Under the pieces are notes generated by a model. That model searched no databases. It saw only the letters and a program-made list of their open reading frames with translations, and was not told where the DNA came from. The position numbers and the translations under genes were made by a program. Shown here one piece after another: positions 34,999 to 47,018 of a stretch of DNA of 64,000 nucleotides (position 1 is its first letter; each line of letters starts with the position of its first letter). Source of the stretch: Gnetum montanum. Lineage: Eukaryota; Streptophyta; Gnetopsida; Gnetales; Gnetaceae. Where the stretch lies: assembly GCA_015680685.1 (NCBI GenBank), contig MNCI01009664.1, positions 34,634-98,633 of the forward strand, read 5' to 3'.

Positions 34999-37430
34999 AT
35001 GTCTTCTTCTCATGGGCATGATGATTCAAAATCACTAGTGCCCCAACAAATCAAGGTGATGTACACTCATTCAAGTGAGTTTGTACTTGATATCACCTTC
35101 ATCCTGCATCAGGATGAGCAACTGCAATGGAGAGATATGGAGGGAAATGTTGTGTTGCGTCCCAATTGATCTATTTCTTGGATGCTAATCAAAACTCTTA
35201 AGAGGTTGGGCATCTAGGACCTCCATGATGAATACATTATGTAGGGTCATGACTATTAATACTACCATTCTACAAAAACACAATGCAAAAGAGATTGGCA
35301 CCAAGAGAAGCACCATGAAGCTAAGAAGGGGAAACGGTTCACCAACCCCTTGTTTGTATTAAACCAAAATGACAATGAGGATCCTTCCTTTGGGAATTCT
35401 CAACATGAAGATTCTCCACCCCTTAATATTGCTAATGGGAGCTTAAACCCAAATCTGTAGTCCACTATTAACAATCCAGGTTTAGCCAAAAGTGGAAGTC
35501 AAGGAAGGGGCTCGGGCAAGCATCATGATGATAGAAAATTTGATGATTATGATCATGACAAGTGGAAAGGAGGTGGTAGACACCATGGTGGTGATAGTCT
35601 TCCTCCCTCTTCATCCTCTTCATCTACATCTTCTTCTTCCATCTCTAAATCTGATCAAAACTACAAGGGATTAAAACATGATGGAGGTGAATGGCAAAAC
35701 AATGATCATAGGCCCCACCATCATTGAAGGGGTAGTAGGGAACATCATAGGCATCATCAAAATATTGATGATTATGAGCCCTTGCTAGCAAATTAAAGCA
35801 TGCTAAACATCATAGAGGTAGTCAAGATCCCAACCAGGCATATGAAAGATAGCAAAATTAAGTCGTTGGATAGGAACAATATCCCCAAATCTGAGGGGGG
35901 ATATAACTCAAATCCATAGATCTATCTTCAAGCCTTTCATGATTCCTATGCCTTGTAGAACATAGAAAATAACTAGCAGAAAATTAAGCTATTTCTCAAG
36001 ACACTCATAAAAGAAGTAGAAAGTTGGTACCACTCCTTGGAGCTAGAATCAATTCAAAGATGGAGTATGATGCTTCAGCTATTCAATGAAAAATATCAAA
36101 CGTACTCCAGAGTGTCCAATTTGAAAAAACAAATCCAAAGCTAGTGACAATAATAAACCCTTTGATGTAGCCATGATTAAGTATTATTCCCTTTTGCACA
36201 GATGTCCTGGCCATGGTTATTCTCAACAAGAGTAGCTTTGCCATATCATAAGTGGGCTTTGATTCGAAACAAGGAGAAATCTTAGGATCTATGCCCAAGG
36301 GAGACTATTAAAAATAAGATCCCATTAGATTCAAAGGTTAATTGAGTACATTGTAAAAGAAAAAGGTGAGCTAAGAAAATTAGAAAGTGTTCAGGAGTAT
36401 AACTAGGATCCTTCCATTAGAAAAAGGAGGTCTGATTCTATGACAATGAGAGAGAAGCACCACTTGATGAGGTAGTGCAACGAAAAACCTTGCCAATTCA
36501 AAAATCTATATCTAAAATTTTGGCTAAGGTTGACAAAATGTAGGAATATTTGGATGAAAGATTTTGAACTACTTCAAAAATTGCAAAAGAATCGAAAGAA
36601 CAAGGTACTGATCATGATCGTAAGAGAAGGAAAGAAGCTAAATGTGCCTACCAAAGGAGGAAGGGAAAGGCTATGGTAGTAGAAGAGGTTGTGGAGTTAG
36701 AATTAGATGATGATGGTGGGTGTGACATTTGCCAATATAAACATCCCAAGGGATGTTTCCCTATTGTGTCACACATACAGAAATCTAGGATGTATGCTCT
36801 AAATCCTAGACTAGCACAAAGGAAACCACCCAGAAGGTTGCCTTATCCTCAAGGCAATCCAAGGAAATTCCACCAACAACTTCAAGCTTATTATCCAAGT
36901 GAAGCTCCACCACAATTGTGTGAGTAGTATTAATAGTGGCAACACCCACAGTCATGGGGGATGCCAACACCAAGGTAGCAGTACCCTTATAGGCAGCCAA
37001 ATATGTATGGGTACTATGTTCAACAACCAATGTATTCAAGTAACTCTTGATCATGCTTCTTTTTAACATCACTACTACCCTCCAGAATATTACAAAATCC
37101 ATTCTCCATCTACTAGAGGGGAAACCCATATCCCTAGCACCCTCCTCATCCTTCAATAGATGCTCCTCCATTCTCAACCCAATTACCACCTGCTCCATCC
37201 ATGTAGGGTGAAATTCTCATGTAGCCACAACAACATAATGCTACCAAGGCCGTTAACTTACAACTGGCTCCTCAAACAAGTGGTTCAGAATCCAAATTCC
37301 ATAAAATACTATTCTTTTCCATCAATAGCCCTACTAAGCCCTTACTTATGTGGCTAGTCATCCTACATCTTCTTCATTCTTTGCATCCATTCCTTTTGAG
37401 AGCCCTTCAAACCAAACACCTCCAAGATCC
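34999..37430 (+). pseudogene. gag: gag of element C
   Basis: Start at ATG 34999 (MSSSHGHDDSK). The N-terminal block FTFILHQDEQ is seen as ITFILHQDEQLQWRDMEGN. Then comes a His/Ser-rich linker (35480-35760), a capsid-like part (NNIPKSEGGYN near 35880, YLQAFHDS, ESWYHSLELESIQRW, LFNEKYQTYS), an intact-looking knuckle at about 36718-36760 (CDICQYKHPKGC) and a Pro/Gln/Tyr-rich tail. Several TAG and TGA stops are present. The short open frame 36673-36927 is just the knuckle and tail part. Confidence 0.88.
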
Positions 37431-37499
37431 ACTTAGTTATGTTAATCCACACTATATTTGATTGCATTAAGGCTAGTAACCTTCCTAAGAAAAGAACAA

Positions 37500-37925
37500 T
37501 TCTGGAAGTCCTCTCATCTATTTGCAAATTGCTGGGAATGAGCCATGTAAGGCTCTACTTGACTTAGGTTCTAAAGTTAATCTAATTTCTCATGAAATGT
37601 ACAATGACTAGAACCTACCTCCTCTTGAGAAGAGAAACATCTATTTAGAATTAGCAAATTAGTCCATCACTATTTCTTTGGGACTAGTAGAGGACATTGT
37701 AACGACTATTTATGGGTGGTCATATCCTACCGATTTCCTGATAATCAAAGTTGACAATTGTAAGGGATACTTTCAATCATTATGGTAAGGGCTTGGTTGA
37801 GCACTATTGATATATGAATGGACATAAGAGATCTTTCCCTTAAAATTTATAAGGAAAATGCATTTAGAAAGATCAAGAAGAAGTGAGTTCCATGCATTGT
37901 GTACAGTAATACAAGGTGCAACTAT
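37500..37925 (+). pseudogene. pro: Protease domain of element C
   Basis: Reads NEPCKALLDLGSKVNLISHE (active site D-L-G), then NIYLELAN, SITISLGLVEDIVTTIYGW and YPTDFLIIKVDNCKG. A frameshift near 37770 affects the GRAW region, and stops occur where related copies have Trp or Gln. Confidence 0.85.
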
Positions 37926-38059
37926 GTGCAAAAACTCTAGTTTATTAAAAGCACATCAATTAAAGCATATAGATAATGTGTAGATGAATTTGAAATCCAA
38001 AAGTATCTATATGCAGTAGCCAAGAAACAAGAGGATACCCAGTGGCTGATAGCTGATTC

Positions 38060-39300
38060 TAAGAGCAACACACTTTGCATAGAACCTACTAAGAGCTTAA
38101 CATATGCCTATGTTGAAGACATGGATGAACTGAAGCAAGTTCATTACCAACTCTCCAATGATAAACTTGATGGTACCAATTCGGAAGAGTTGGAAATCTC
38201 TGACAATTTTAAATAGGAGCCCTTATAGTTGAAAACTCTATCTGCTGGCATGGAATATGTACTTCTAAAAAATGGCAAGCTAGTGATAATCAATGTTAAT
38301 CTTGCTCCTAAGCAGAAAAGAATGTTGTTGAAGGTGATTAACAAATGGCCAATAGCCTTTGCTTGGTCATATCTTTAACTCATAGGGATTGATCCTAGGA
38401 TTTGTCAGCATCGCATCTATATTGATCTAGCCATAAAGCCAAAGAGGTAGCTACAATGGCAACTAAACCCCAAATTAAAATAGATCATCCAATAGGAAAT
38501 TGAACAACTACTCAAGGTAGGCTTCATCTATCCAATTACAGATAGTAAGTAGGTTAGCCCACTTGTAATTGTGCCAAAGAAATGTGGCAAATGGTAAGTC
38601 TGTATTGATTTGAGGCTTTTGAACATGGCGACATTCAAAGATCATTTTCCATTGTCATTTGTGAACCAAGTGTTGGACACTAGTTCTGGGCATTGCTATT
38701 ATAGCTTCTTGGATGGTTATAGTGGCTATAAAAAAATTTAGATTGTGCTTGAGGATCAAGTCAAAACAACATTCACAAGGCTTTGGAGAACTTTTGTAGA
38801 TCATAATATGTCCTTTGGTCTATGCAATGGCCCTGCAACTTTCCAATGCCTTGTCCTAAGTATTTTTTAGCAACAAATTGGTAGTGAGGTGGAAGTCTTC
38901 ATGGATGACTTATCCACGTATGACGTTACATTTTAGCAAGCCTTGAACCACCTTCACCAAGTGCTTAAAAGGTGTGTGGAGACTAATCTTTGGCTTAATT
39001 AGTAAAAAATCCATCTGATGGTCCAAGAGGACATTGTGTTGGGGCATAGAATTTCTCAAGCATGGATTGAGGTGAACCCTAAAATGATTTAGGTCATCCA
39101 AGGAATAACTTACCAATTGAAAATCATTAAAGATGTTCAATCATTCCTTGGACGCACTGGCTGCCACCAATGATTCATAGATAATTTCTCTAAGATTGCA
39201 AAACTATTAGTCAAGCTCACAAAGAAATATGTTCCATTCATATGGACTAAGAAATATGAAAAGGCATTCTTGTAGCTTAAGGAAAAGCTTGTAGAGACTC
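38060..39300 (+). pseudogene. pol: Reverse transcriptase domain of element C
   Basis: Blocks in order: ELKQVHYQLSND, AGMEYVLLKNGKLVIIN, CGKW then CIDLRLLNMATFKDHF, FLDGYSGYKKI, MSFGLCNGPATF, and the catalytic VEVFMDDLSTY near 38890-38925 with both Asp kept. LMVQEDIVLGHRISQAWIEV and SFLGRTGC follow. Stops include adjacent TAG TAA near 39001. At 38757-38759 it keeps CAA where element A has TAA. Confidence 0.9.
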
Positions 39301-39309
39301 CAATTCTAT

Positions 39310-39700
39310 GAGCACCTAATGGTTCCATCCATTTCACATCATGAAGGATGCATCAAACTATGCCTTGAGAGCTGCACTTATATAGATGGATGATCAAAAA
39401 CATCCATATTACATCCACTATGCAAGCTAAAGCATTATGGGTGCACAACTCAATTACATCACAACAGAGAAAGAGTTGATGGTTGTGATGTATGCTTTGG
39501 AGAACTTCAGGCACTATGTGCTTAGATATAAGGTGTTTGTGCACACTCACCATAGTATAATTCACTTCATAATGAATAAATAAATGGTGAGCCTTCCTGT
39601 TATATGATGGTTGGTGATCTTGCAGGAGTTCGATCGCACAATGGTAGATTGAAAAGGAATTGAAAATGTGGTCACTAATCATTTTTCTCAGTTATGATGG
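39310..39700 (+). pseudogene. pol: RNase H domain of element C
   Basis: KDASNYALRAAL keeps the first Asp that element A has lost. YYIHYAS, GAQLNYITTEKELMVVMYAL and YKVFVHTHH follow (Asp of TDH is His). It ends with VVTNHFSQL. Confidence 0.85.
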
Positions 39701-41140
39701 GGCAACAAAGAGGATGCGAGCCCACTCTCTAATCAATTTCCCAATGAAGTCCTCTTTGCTGATGCAATAAATGAATAAGTGCTCACTAAACCAAAATGGT
39801 ATGAAAGCACCTTCACTTATCTTCTCACTTAAGAGATTCCACAAGAGTTAAATCACTAAAAGAAACAATAGCTTCTTCATCAGGACAAATGCTTCATGGA
39901 GATTAATAAACACCTTTACAAGGTATGTGCTAATGGCCTAGTTCATTGGTGTGTTCATGATGCTAACAAACTGTATGTTCTCCAAGATACTCATGAGGGT
40001 TCTTGTGGGGGCCACTATGTAGGGAGATGCATAGCCATTAAAATTCTAATGGCAAGGTAGTATTGGCCAATAATCTTTAGGGATGTCCACCAATTCATCC
40101 ACTCTTATGAACACTATCAACAAGATGGTGGGATGACCACTTAAATGGAAGGACCTCAATAGTGGATTCAACCACTAACATCCTTCGATATATAGGGCAT
40201 AGATTTTATGGATTCCATCACATCCATGTCAAATGAAAACATGTACATAATAGTTACTATTAACTATTGTACAAAATGGGCAGAAGTAGCAGCTATCACC
40301 AACTATACATTGTTCACTGATGCACGATTTGTAAAACAAAATGTTGTAAATAGGTTTGGAGTGTCATGCGTGCTAATTTTTGATAATGGTACTCATTTTA
40401 TAGGTGTTATTTTGCAATCTCATGCAATGCTTGGGGGTTGAGCACAAATTAACAACACCCTGCCACCCCCAAGTCAATGGTCAAGTAGAGGTTACCAATA
40501 GGGAGATCACAAAAAATCCTAATGAGAATAATTAGCAAATATAGGAGAGACTGGAGCACAAAAGTTAATGATTCCCTCTGGGCATACTACTCAACATGAA
40601 AACTCCATATAGGCTACTCTCCCTATGAGCTAGTGTATGGAAAATTACCAACTTTGCCAGTTTAATCTGAGCTCCGTACACTTTCCGTAGCTTGTGACCT
40701 TGAACCTAATCCTAGCACAAAAAGAGAGATTGATAAACCTTAACGTGCTAGATGAAAATCGATTTATGGTCTTGTTCTTGAATGAAGTGCACAAATCATT
40801 CAGTAAACAATGCCATGACCTTAGGATACAAAAAGTGAAATTTCAATTTGAAGACAAGGTTCTCCACTGGAACCTCACACATGTACCTCAATGAACTAAG
40901 TTCCAGATGTTGGCAGAAGGACCTTACATCATTGATGAAACTTTTCCTTCTAGGGCCATGTTAATTTACAAACTTGAAAGCCCTAACAAAAAGCAATTGA
41001 TCAACACACAACAAGTCAAACCTTTCCATGAGCCCATGCAAGCCAATGCAATCAATGCCCCATTGGATGGACAACCATGATCAATCTTTTGGATCTCCTC
41101 CTTTCAACTTAGTCATGGGAGAGATAGCCATCCATGCTAA
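39701..41140 (+). pseudogene. pol: Integrase domain of element C
   Basis: The zinc region keeps HEGSCGGHY but reads YEHYQQD at the CxxC pair. All three core catalytic residues survive: GIDFMDS (about 40197), FDNGTHF (about 40380) and NGQVEVTN (about 40480). Element C is the only one of A-D with all three. The C-terminal part reads KVKFQFEDKVLHWN and AEGPYIIDETF, ending SHGRDSHPC with the stop at 41138-41140. Frameshifts near 40420 and elsewhere break it. Confidence 0.88.
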
Positions 41141-42620
41141 TCTATTAAATGGCTCCACACTTTTTCTACTTTTTTGTTTTACACTTTCTTTATTTTTATA
41201 CCATTTTTATTTTACACTATTAATTTTCCAAATTTTTGTTTGACAACATTGTTTGTATGTTTTATTTTTCTTAAATATTTTATAATTTATTTTATATTTT
41301 TCCTTATTTTGATATGAATTGTCCTTGTCTTCTAATAAAAGTACTTTATTGCCAATAGAACTGAATGATGATGTGGCTGGTTACTAATGGTGGTTTGTAC
41401 CTAATGTTTTTTAATACTAATATCTAGTTTCTAGTTTTGAATTTTGATGACTAATAACTAAGATAGGTTTCTTTTTTATGGAACAGGTAGTAAGTCCACA
41501 TCATCCACCCATCCATCAACCCTATGGTTTTCCCAATTTTGGAAATATGAGGTCCCTTTTTCATTAATAAAACTTTAATGAACTTGTGACCTTGGTAGTT
41601 TCCAAACTTGGGAAAGATTCAAAGGTTTGAAAAGGATGTGATGTCAAGGGGATTCAATACTCTTTGTGCCTCTCTACTTCCTTGAGAATATGTGTGTTTT
41701 CATGGATTTCTTACCATTCCGTGTCAACCAATAACAAAAAGTTAAATAATTCTTTGCATGGTGTGGTTTCCATTCAAAAATTCATGAAAAACATAAAATT
41801 TTCAAAAAAATTAGAAAAAACATTATGGAAATTCAAAGCACATCCCTTAGAAAAAATAAATAGGATACAAGCACTGATTATGAGACTAGAAAGACATGTT
41901 ACCCATGCCTAAAGGTCCCCTCTAACTAAGGTCCTTTCTCCCTTCCTACTTCTCTTTTCTTCTCAAATAAGGAATAGTGGTTGTCTGTGGGAGCATTCTT
42001 ATGTCTCCAAGGGATGCACTAGTCCTAGAGTGGTGATGTGAAGTCACTAAAAGTGGTTGGTTTTGGTCTAGACTAAGGTTGGACTTTATTGGGTCATTTA
42101 ACCATGAAATTCACAAAGGACTTCATGTGACCATGATCGGGACATCCATTCCATTCTCTATCTCATTCATCAAATGTTCTTAATAACTCACCTCACTACC
42201 AAGTTTATGTTTTTGTTTAATGTCTTAGTTTGACGTGTTGAAATTCTTAGGTAGATTCTTTGAGTTTCAATCCTTAGCTTTTCATAACCATTAATCAACT
42301 ATGGGGCCCACAAACTCCTTAGTTGAGGTTATGCAAGGGAAAAAAGGGAATAAGCCTGCTATGGAGAGAACCCACTTGCATAGATCTTGGTTGGGCTAGT
42401 TATGTTTCTCATCCTTAGATATTTTTATAATCAAATATTTTGCATTCCCCATCGATTGCATCCAACTATGTGCTCCTTAAGGCATTTCTCCAATCATTCT
42501 CCATATTTTATGAACTCTCAAATCCTCTTCATGTATTTCATTGTATTCTTGGCTTTTTGGGCTTCCATTTGACTCCAATTTTATTTAAAAACTCCTTATA
42601 TTTTTTAAAATGTTAACTTG
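41141..42620 (+). other. Element C post-integrase spacer
   Basis: Non-coding. It opens with T-rich runs and aligns with the spacers of A, B and D, which allowed the split halves of D to be joined. Short frames here show no family features. Confidence 0.7.
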
Positions 42621-42642
42621 GTCAATGGTGTTAATAGTTGCT

Positions 42643-42730
42643 TTGACTAGGCCCAATCAATGCAGTTGACCACATCGACTAGGCCCCATCAACAAGGCCT
42701 AGTCAAGGCAAGGGAAAAATTCTATAAATA
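42643..42730 (+). promoter_or_regulatory. Internal promoter upstream of the element C accessory frame
   Basis: TATAAATA at 42723-42730, in the context AAATTCTATAAATAGCAC, much like the LTR promoter. Upstream, TCAACA-like hexamers start at 42643, 42657, 42675, 42689 and 42703: steps 14, 18, 14, 14. The TATA box, the hexamer upstream sequence and the following leader (42745-43040) are all recognisable at the aligned place in element D. I infer a separate transcript for the accessory frame. Confidence 0.6.
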
Positions 42731-43178
42731 GCACTCATCACTTAGGAATTTTTTGTCATTTTCTTTAAATATAAGAGTTTTTGCAATTTTTCAAAGCCCA
42801 AAACCTTCCAAAGCTCGTAACTTTCAAACCATTTGTTCAATTCACTCTATTCTTTAGCCTTGCAGCTTCTGGGGGTACACTTTACGTCATGGGGGTCACA
42901 AACCTTAGGTTTTTGATAAAAAAACATTTTTATAATTTTTCTAACTCCCCGATAGGTTTAATGAATAAAATAATATCAAATCATCAACCTATGAGCGTTA
43001 AATCCTTCCAACACACTTCGGTAACCTATCTAATCATATAATAATAAAATAATATTAAAATAATCAAACAAGTTGTGAGCACAACTTAGCCAACTGTAAC
43101 TACCCTAAGAGATAAGGTATTCCAAATGTTTCAAAGTTACACATTAAGAGCTAATCTTTGGTCATGTTGCAATTATAA

Positions 43179-45970
43179 ATGGCACCTAGACCAAAATTCC
43201 CATAGGAAGGAGAACCATCTCAACTAAGGAATAAATGGCATAGAGTTGGAAGGGAGCAACAAGAGCAAGACCAAAAGTAGGCAGCAGAAACTTAGGCAAT
43301 GGGACCTCTTCGAGAGGAGTCCAAAGTGGAATCTATCTAACAAATTCCCAATGAAGTGGCCATAATGGAACAATCCCATCAAGATGAGGTGCCAAGACCG
43401 ATGCCAAGATTTAAGGTCACATTAACTCAAGCCTACCTTAATTAGATAAAGCCTCATGACATCCAACATTTAGTTCTCCAAGAATTAAACTTTGGACCAT
43501 TCTTGAAACATGCTTCACCAAAAACCAATATGCAATTGTAGAACTCTCCCATGTGGCCAATCATCACTTCCAATAAGGAGTGGTACATGGGATAGACAAA
43601 TATCTTCTAGAATGATAGGCAAGATGGAGCCACTATGAAGATCAAGGACATTCAAGTGTCCTACTCAGTGGAAGCCATTGCACAGGCCCTAGGGTTACCT
43701 GATATTGGAACAAATCTAGCAAAGATCTCTACACAAGTAGACCTGAAAGCAAAGAAGAAGTGGACGCATTGATGCTATGGAGTGGATCGCAAGGAGTATG
43801 ATGTACTCACCCCAAAGAAGTGTGTATATTTCAAGATAGTGGCCTATCATCTCAATCCGATGGTGAGGCCCAATAAGGTGACTACCTTTTCTATCCATGT
43901 GTGTGTTGCTATGAGTGAAAAAATCCCTATGAACCTTATACAACTAATCTATCTAGAGATACAAAAGTGATTTAAGGAAAATGAATGTGGAAAGAAGGCC
44001 CTGCCCTTTCCCTACCTCATTAGAAAATTATGCAAAAGGGTAGGAATAGTTTTCTATGCTAATGATACACTTCAACAAACTTCTTCTACCTCTTGGGAAG
44101 AAATGATGAAGGGAAAGATTCCTACCACAACCAAGGAAGACAAGAAGCAATCACCACCTCCACCATCCACTCACAAAACAACATCAAAGTCCCACACTAC
44201 CCTTGAACAAATGCACAAGATTCGAGAGCATCTCTTACATGAGCAACAACAATGAGCAGGAACAAGTGATGGTGATCCATTTGTGTATTGTCCAACAATG
44301 AGTCACCTCAACAAAGTGGCTCAAATTATTAGCTAGATGGATGGAGGTGGGCTAATCTTTTTACCCCAAAAAATGCAGCTACCTGTAAGATTGAATCTTA
44401 GCACTAGAGAGGTAATGGTCTCTCTCTCTCTCACAATAGCAGTAATTCCCAAACATCTTTGGGAATGCCACTACTTTCTCAATGCATCTAGAGAAGGGCA
44501 AGGGGGTAACTATCTTGGTGATGCAGCATCATGAGTAGGAGACAGCAGCAAAGGTGGATGTTGATAGAATTTTTAAGGCATTAAACACACCTATAGCATC
44601 TTTACCAAACATTTTTGCACTTCGATATGTACAAACATCCATAGGAATAGTTAGCAATAAATTAAGTGTAGCCCAACATGAAGAGTTGTTGAACTAACTA
44701 TAACTAATTCTAGATTTCTTTAACCTTTTGGATACAATCACTATAACCAAATCAAATTTGTTGGAAATAAGGGACAAATGCATTATCATGGAGGAGCAAC
44801 TTAAAAAAGCTTGAGCTCAAAACTAACACCTAGTTGTAGAAATTGCTGAATTAAGAGCCCACCTTCCTAATCCTATGCTTCTTAGCCTTATGCCAACCTA
44901 TGATGAAGCTTTTTAATAGCTTTAGGAAAAGCTCAAGAAGGCTGAGGACACAAAGGAGATAGTGATTTTTGGTCAATCCTTGACCGATGTCACCATGCAT
45001 AATATCCAAAAGTACTTGGATCAGACTTGGTAGGAGAATGTCATCCTGACTACAGAGAATCACCACTTATGGAATGTTGATGTGCAAAGCAGCAAATTCA
45101 AGATTCCATCCATCAACAATAGGAGCATCTAGCCAAAGTAAACATAGAACTAAGGATATTGGTAGCCAAAAAAAAAATCCCTCCATGGAGAAAATCTAAG
45201 CCCTTTACCAGAAATCTACAATAGAGGTAGCTACCTAGAAAAATGAGGCTCTCAAATGTGAGAGAGTCAAAATCACTATAGAGATCATGTTGTTCTACAG
45301 AAAGAAATTAATGAAAAACATATTCAGATGATGAAGCAAAAAGTTAATGTCTAGTAGCCTATCTTTGATGGGCTCAATGACTACAACAAGATGGAAATCC
45401 ACATGAAGGAGTTGTAGATCAAGGATATGATGGAGTTCATGGAGCTTGTTAATCTCCATTATGCACATATGGCAATGCTAACTATTAGATGACTACTATC
45501 CAAATTGTTGAAATAAGTGGCTAGTTCATACTTTTTGTACAAGGCTAAGTTCAAACATCACAAAGACACCAAGCAAAAGCTTGTAGAACTCCATGTTCTT
45601 AAGCAGTGCTTCACCGATCAATGGTCTATAGCTGAGAACCTAGCTAGAAGACTAAGTGACTACCAAGAGCTACAAAATTCAATAAAGGCATTCGATGTTC
45701 AATCCAAACTTCTCACTACTTGGTTCAACAACATGAATGAGTTGTTCCTAGCAATCCCCTATCCTTGGGATGTTCCCACACTGACCCACATTTGTGATGC
45801 GACGTGAACTATGAACAATCCCAAGAGTAAGAAGGAGAAGATGAAGAAATTTTTGGATGCCTTCCATCTTTCGCCAGAGGTTGCAACTATCATAGAATAA
45901 TCACAACCACCACATGCACTGAAGTAAGAGAAGGTTCTTTGCAGCCTTAGGAACCTCCACTGCTTAGGAC
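43179..45970 (+). pseudogene. Accessory 3' frame of element C
   Basis: About 930 codons between integrase and the 3' LTR, in the place where Athila elements carry an env-like gene. Start by comparison with D at ATG 43179 (MAPRPKFP). The N-terminal half holds NSPMWPIITSNKEWYMG, KIKDIQVSYSVEAIAQALGL, YFKIVAYHLNPMVRPNKVT, EKIPMNLIQLIYLEI and ALPFPYLIRKLCKRVGIVF. This order of blocks recalls the domain annotated as putative plant transposon protein, by memory of motif layout only. The C-terminal half (about 44750-45800) is charged and helix-prone (KAKFKHHKDTKQKLVELHVL, AENLARRLSDYQELQNSI). No membrane span was seen. Stops are frequent, but the frame is shared with D. Confidence 0.78.
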
Positions 45971-46235
45971 CATTTGAACTTCTTCTTTATCTTCATGTCA
46001 TTAGAGGAATTATGTTTGTAATTATTGTCCTAGCATTCAATTTTGCTATCTTAAACACCAAAATTTTGTAATGATTATAGTTCTATATACTCGGGCACTT
46101 AGTATTTGTCCATGTGTGTTGTGTTTGTGTATGTTTGTAGTTAGTCAATAATCACATACCTTTCCAAAATTTTATAAAAAACTTGTTCCTTCTTGTATTC
46201 ACTTGAGGATGAGTTTTCATTCTATTGCGGAGATA

Positions 46236-47018
46236 TGATGAATTGCATTTTCTTAGGTACCATCAATGAGGCCTTGTCATTGTAGCCCCATTGACATGAC
46301 CCTGTTGACATGGCCCCACTGACACGACCCCGTCAACACAACCCCATCAACATGGGATTTGATGCATTAACGTGGCCTCATCAACATAGTTTCTCTTTTT
46401 TCCTATAAATACACAGTCACCCATCATGTTTATCGCATCTTTTATCATAGTTGTAGCAAAGCTCTTACAGGTTTTTCATTTCAAAGTTCAAATATTTTTC
46501 TAAGTGCTCACAGTAGGAGTCAAAAGAGTATACAAATCTTTATTCGAGCATTGTTGTACTTAAGCATGGCAATGTGTGCAGTAATAAAGATGAGCCTTTG
46601 AGCATATGCTTGGTGCTTGGTAATCCTAGCAACGCTTAATGTTTGGTAATCCAATAATGTTAAATGTGTTCAAGATGTGTACGACAAGTGGGAATGGATG
46701 CTTATGTTAAGATTAGTTAAGTGTAGCTAGTTAGACTAAATTAGTAATTTAATTATTTATTTCTATTCATTATTCTTTATCCTTAGGTGATTTAAAACAA
46801 AAAACATAAAAATGATAATAATCATATGTCTCAATTGCACTTAATCATCCCTTTGCATTTTTGAAGTGTAATTGAAAAGATAATGACTGCAACAGCTAGT
46901 TTCACTTCTTAGAGACTAGTATATTTAGAAGGCTATGAGTCAACAAAATTTGACTAGATCATGTGTGAATGCTTAGTAATTTATATGGTTGGTCATAGGG
47001 TCTACTCATCCCTCATCA
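46236..47018 (+). repeat. Element C 3' LTR (783 bp)
   Basis: Starts TGATGAATTGCATTTTC after GCGGAGATA and ends CTCATCA. U3 hexamers start at 46291, 46305, 46319, 46333, 46347, 46367 (TTAACG) and 46381: steps 14, 14, 14, 14, 20, 14. TATAAATA is at 46404-46411, 24 bp from the last hexamer. It lacks about 155 bp present in the 5' LTR and has more U3 units than it. Confidence 0.9.

Larger units (their letters stand above)
33987..47018 (+). mobile_element. Element C: full-length Athila-like LTR retrotransposon with accessory module, nested in D
   Basis: LTRs at 33987-34837 and 46236-47018 with ends TGATGA...TCATCA. Flanks are ACTAG (33982-33986) and ACTAA (47019-47023), a target duplication with one change lying within element D's spacer. 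Internal order: primer site, gag, protease, reverse transcriptase, RNase H, integrase, spacer, internal promoter, accessory frame, 3' LTR. Length is about 13.0 kb. All coding parts are broken. It must be younger than D because it interrupts D. Confidence 0.93.

Noticed and set aside
44422-44440. CT dinucleotide microsatellite
   Set aside because: Only about five units inside the accessory frame; too short to list as a repeat.
43179-45970. Envelope protein that would make the element virus-like
   Set aside because: No signal peptide or membrane-spanning stretch seen; the charged helical C-terminal half and Gln/Pro tail do not look like an envelope glycoprotein.
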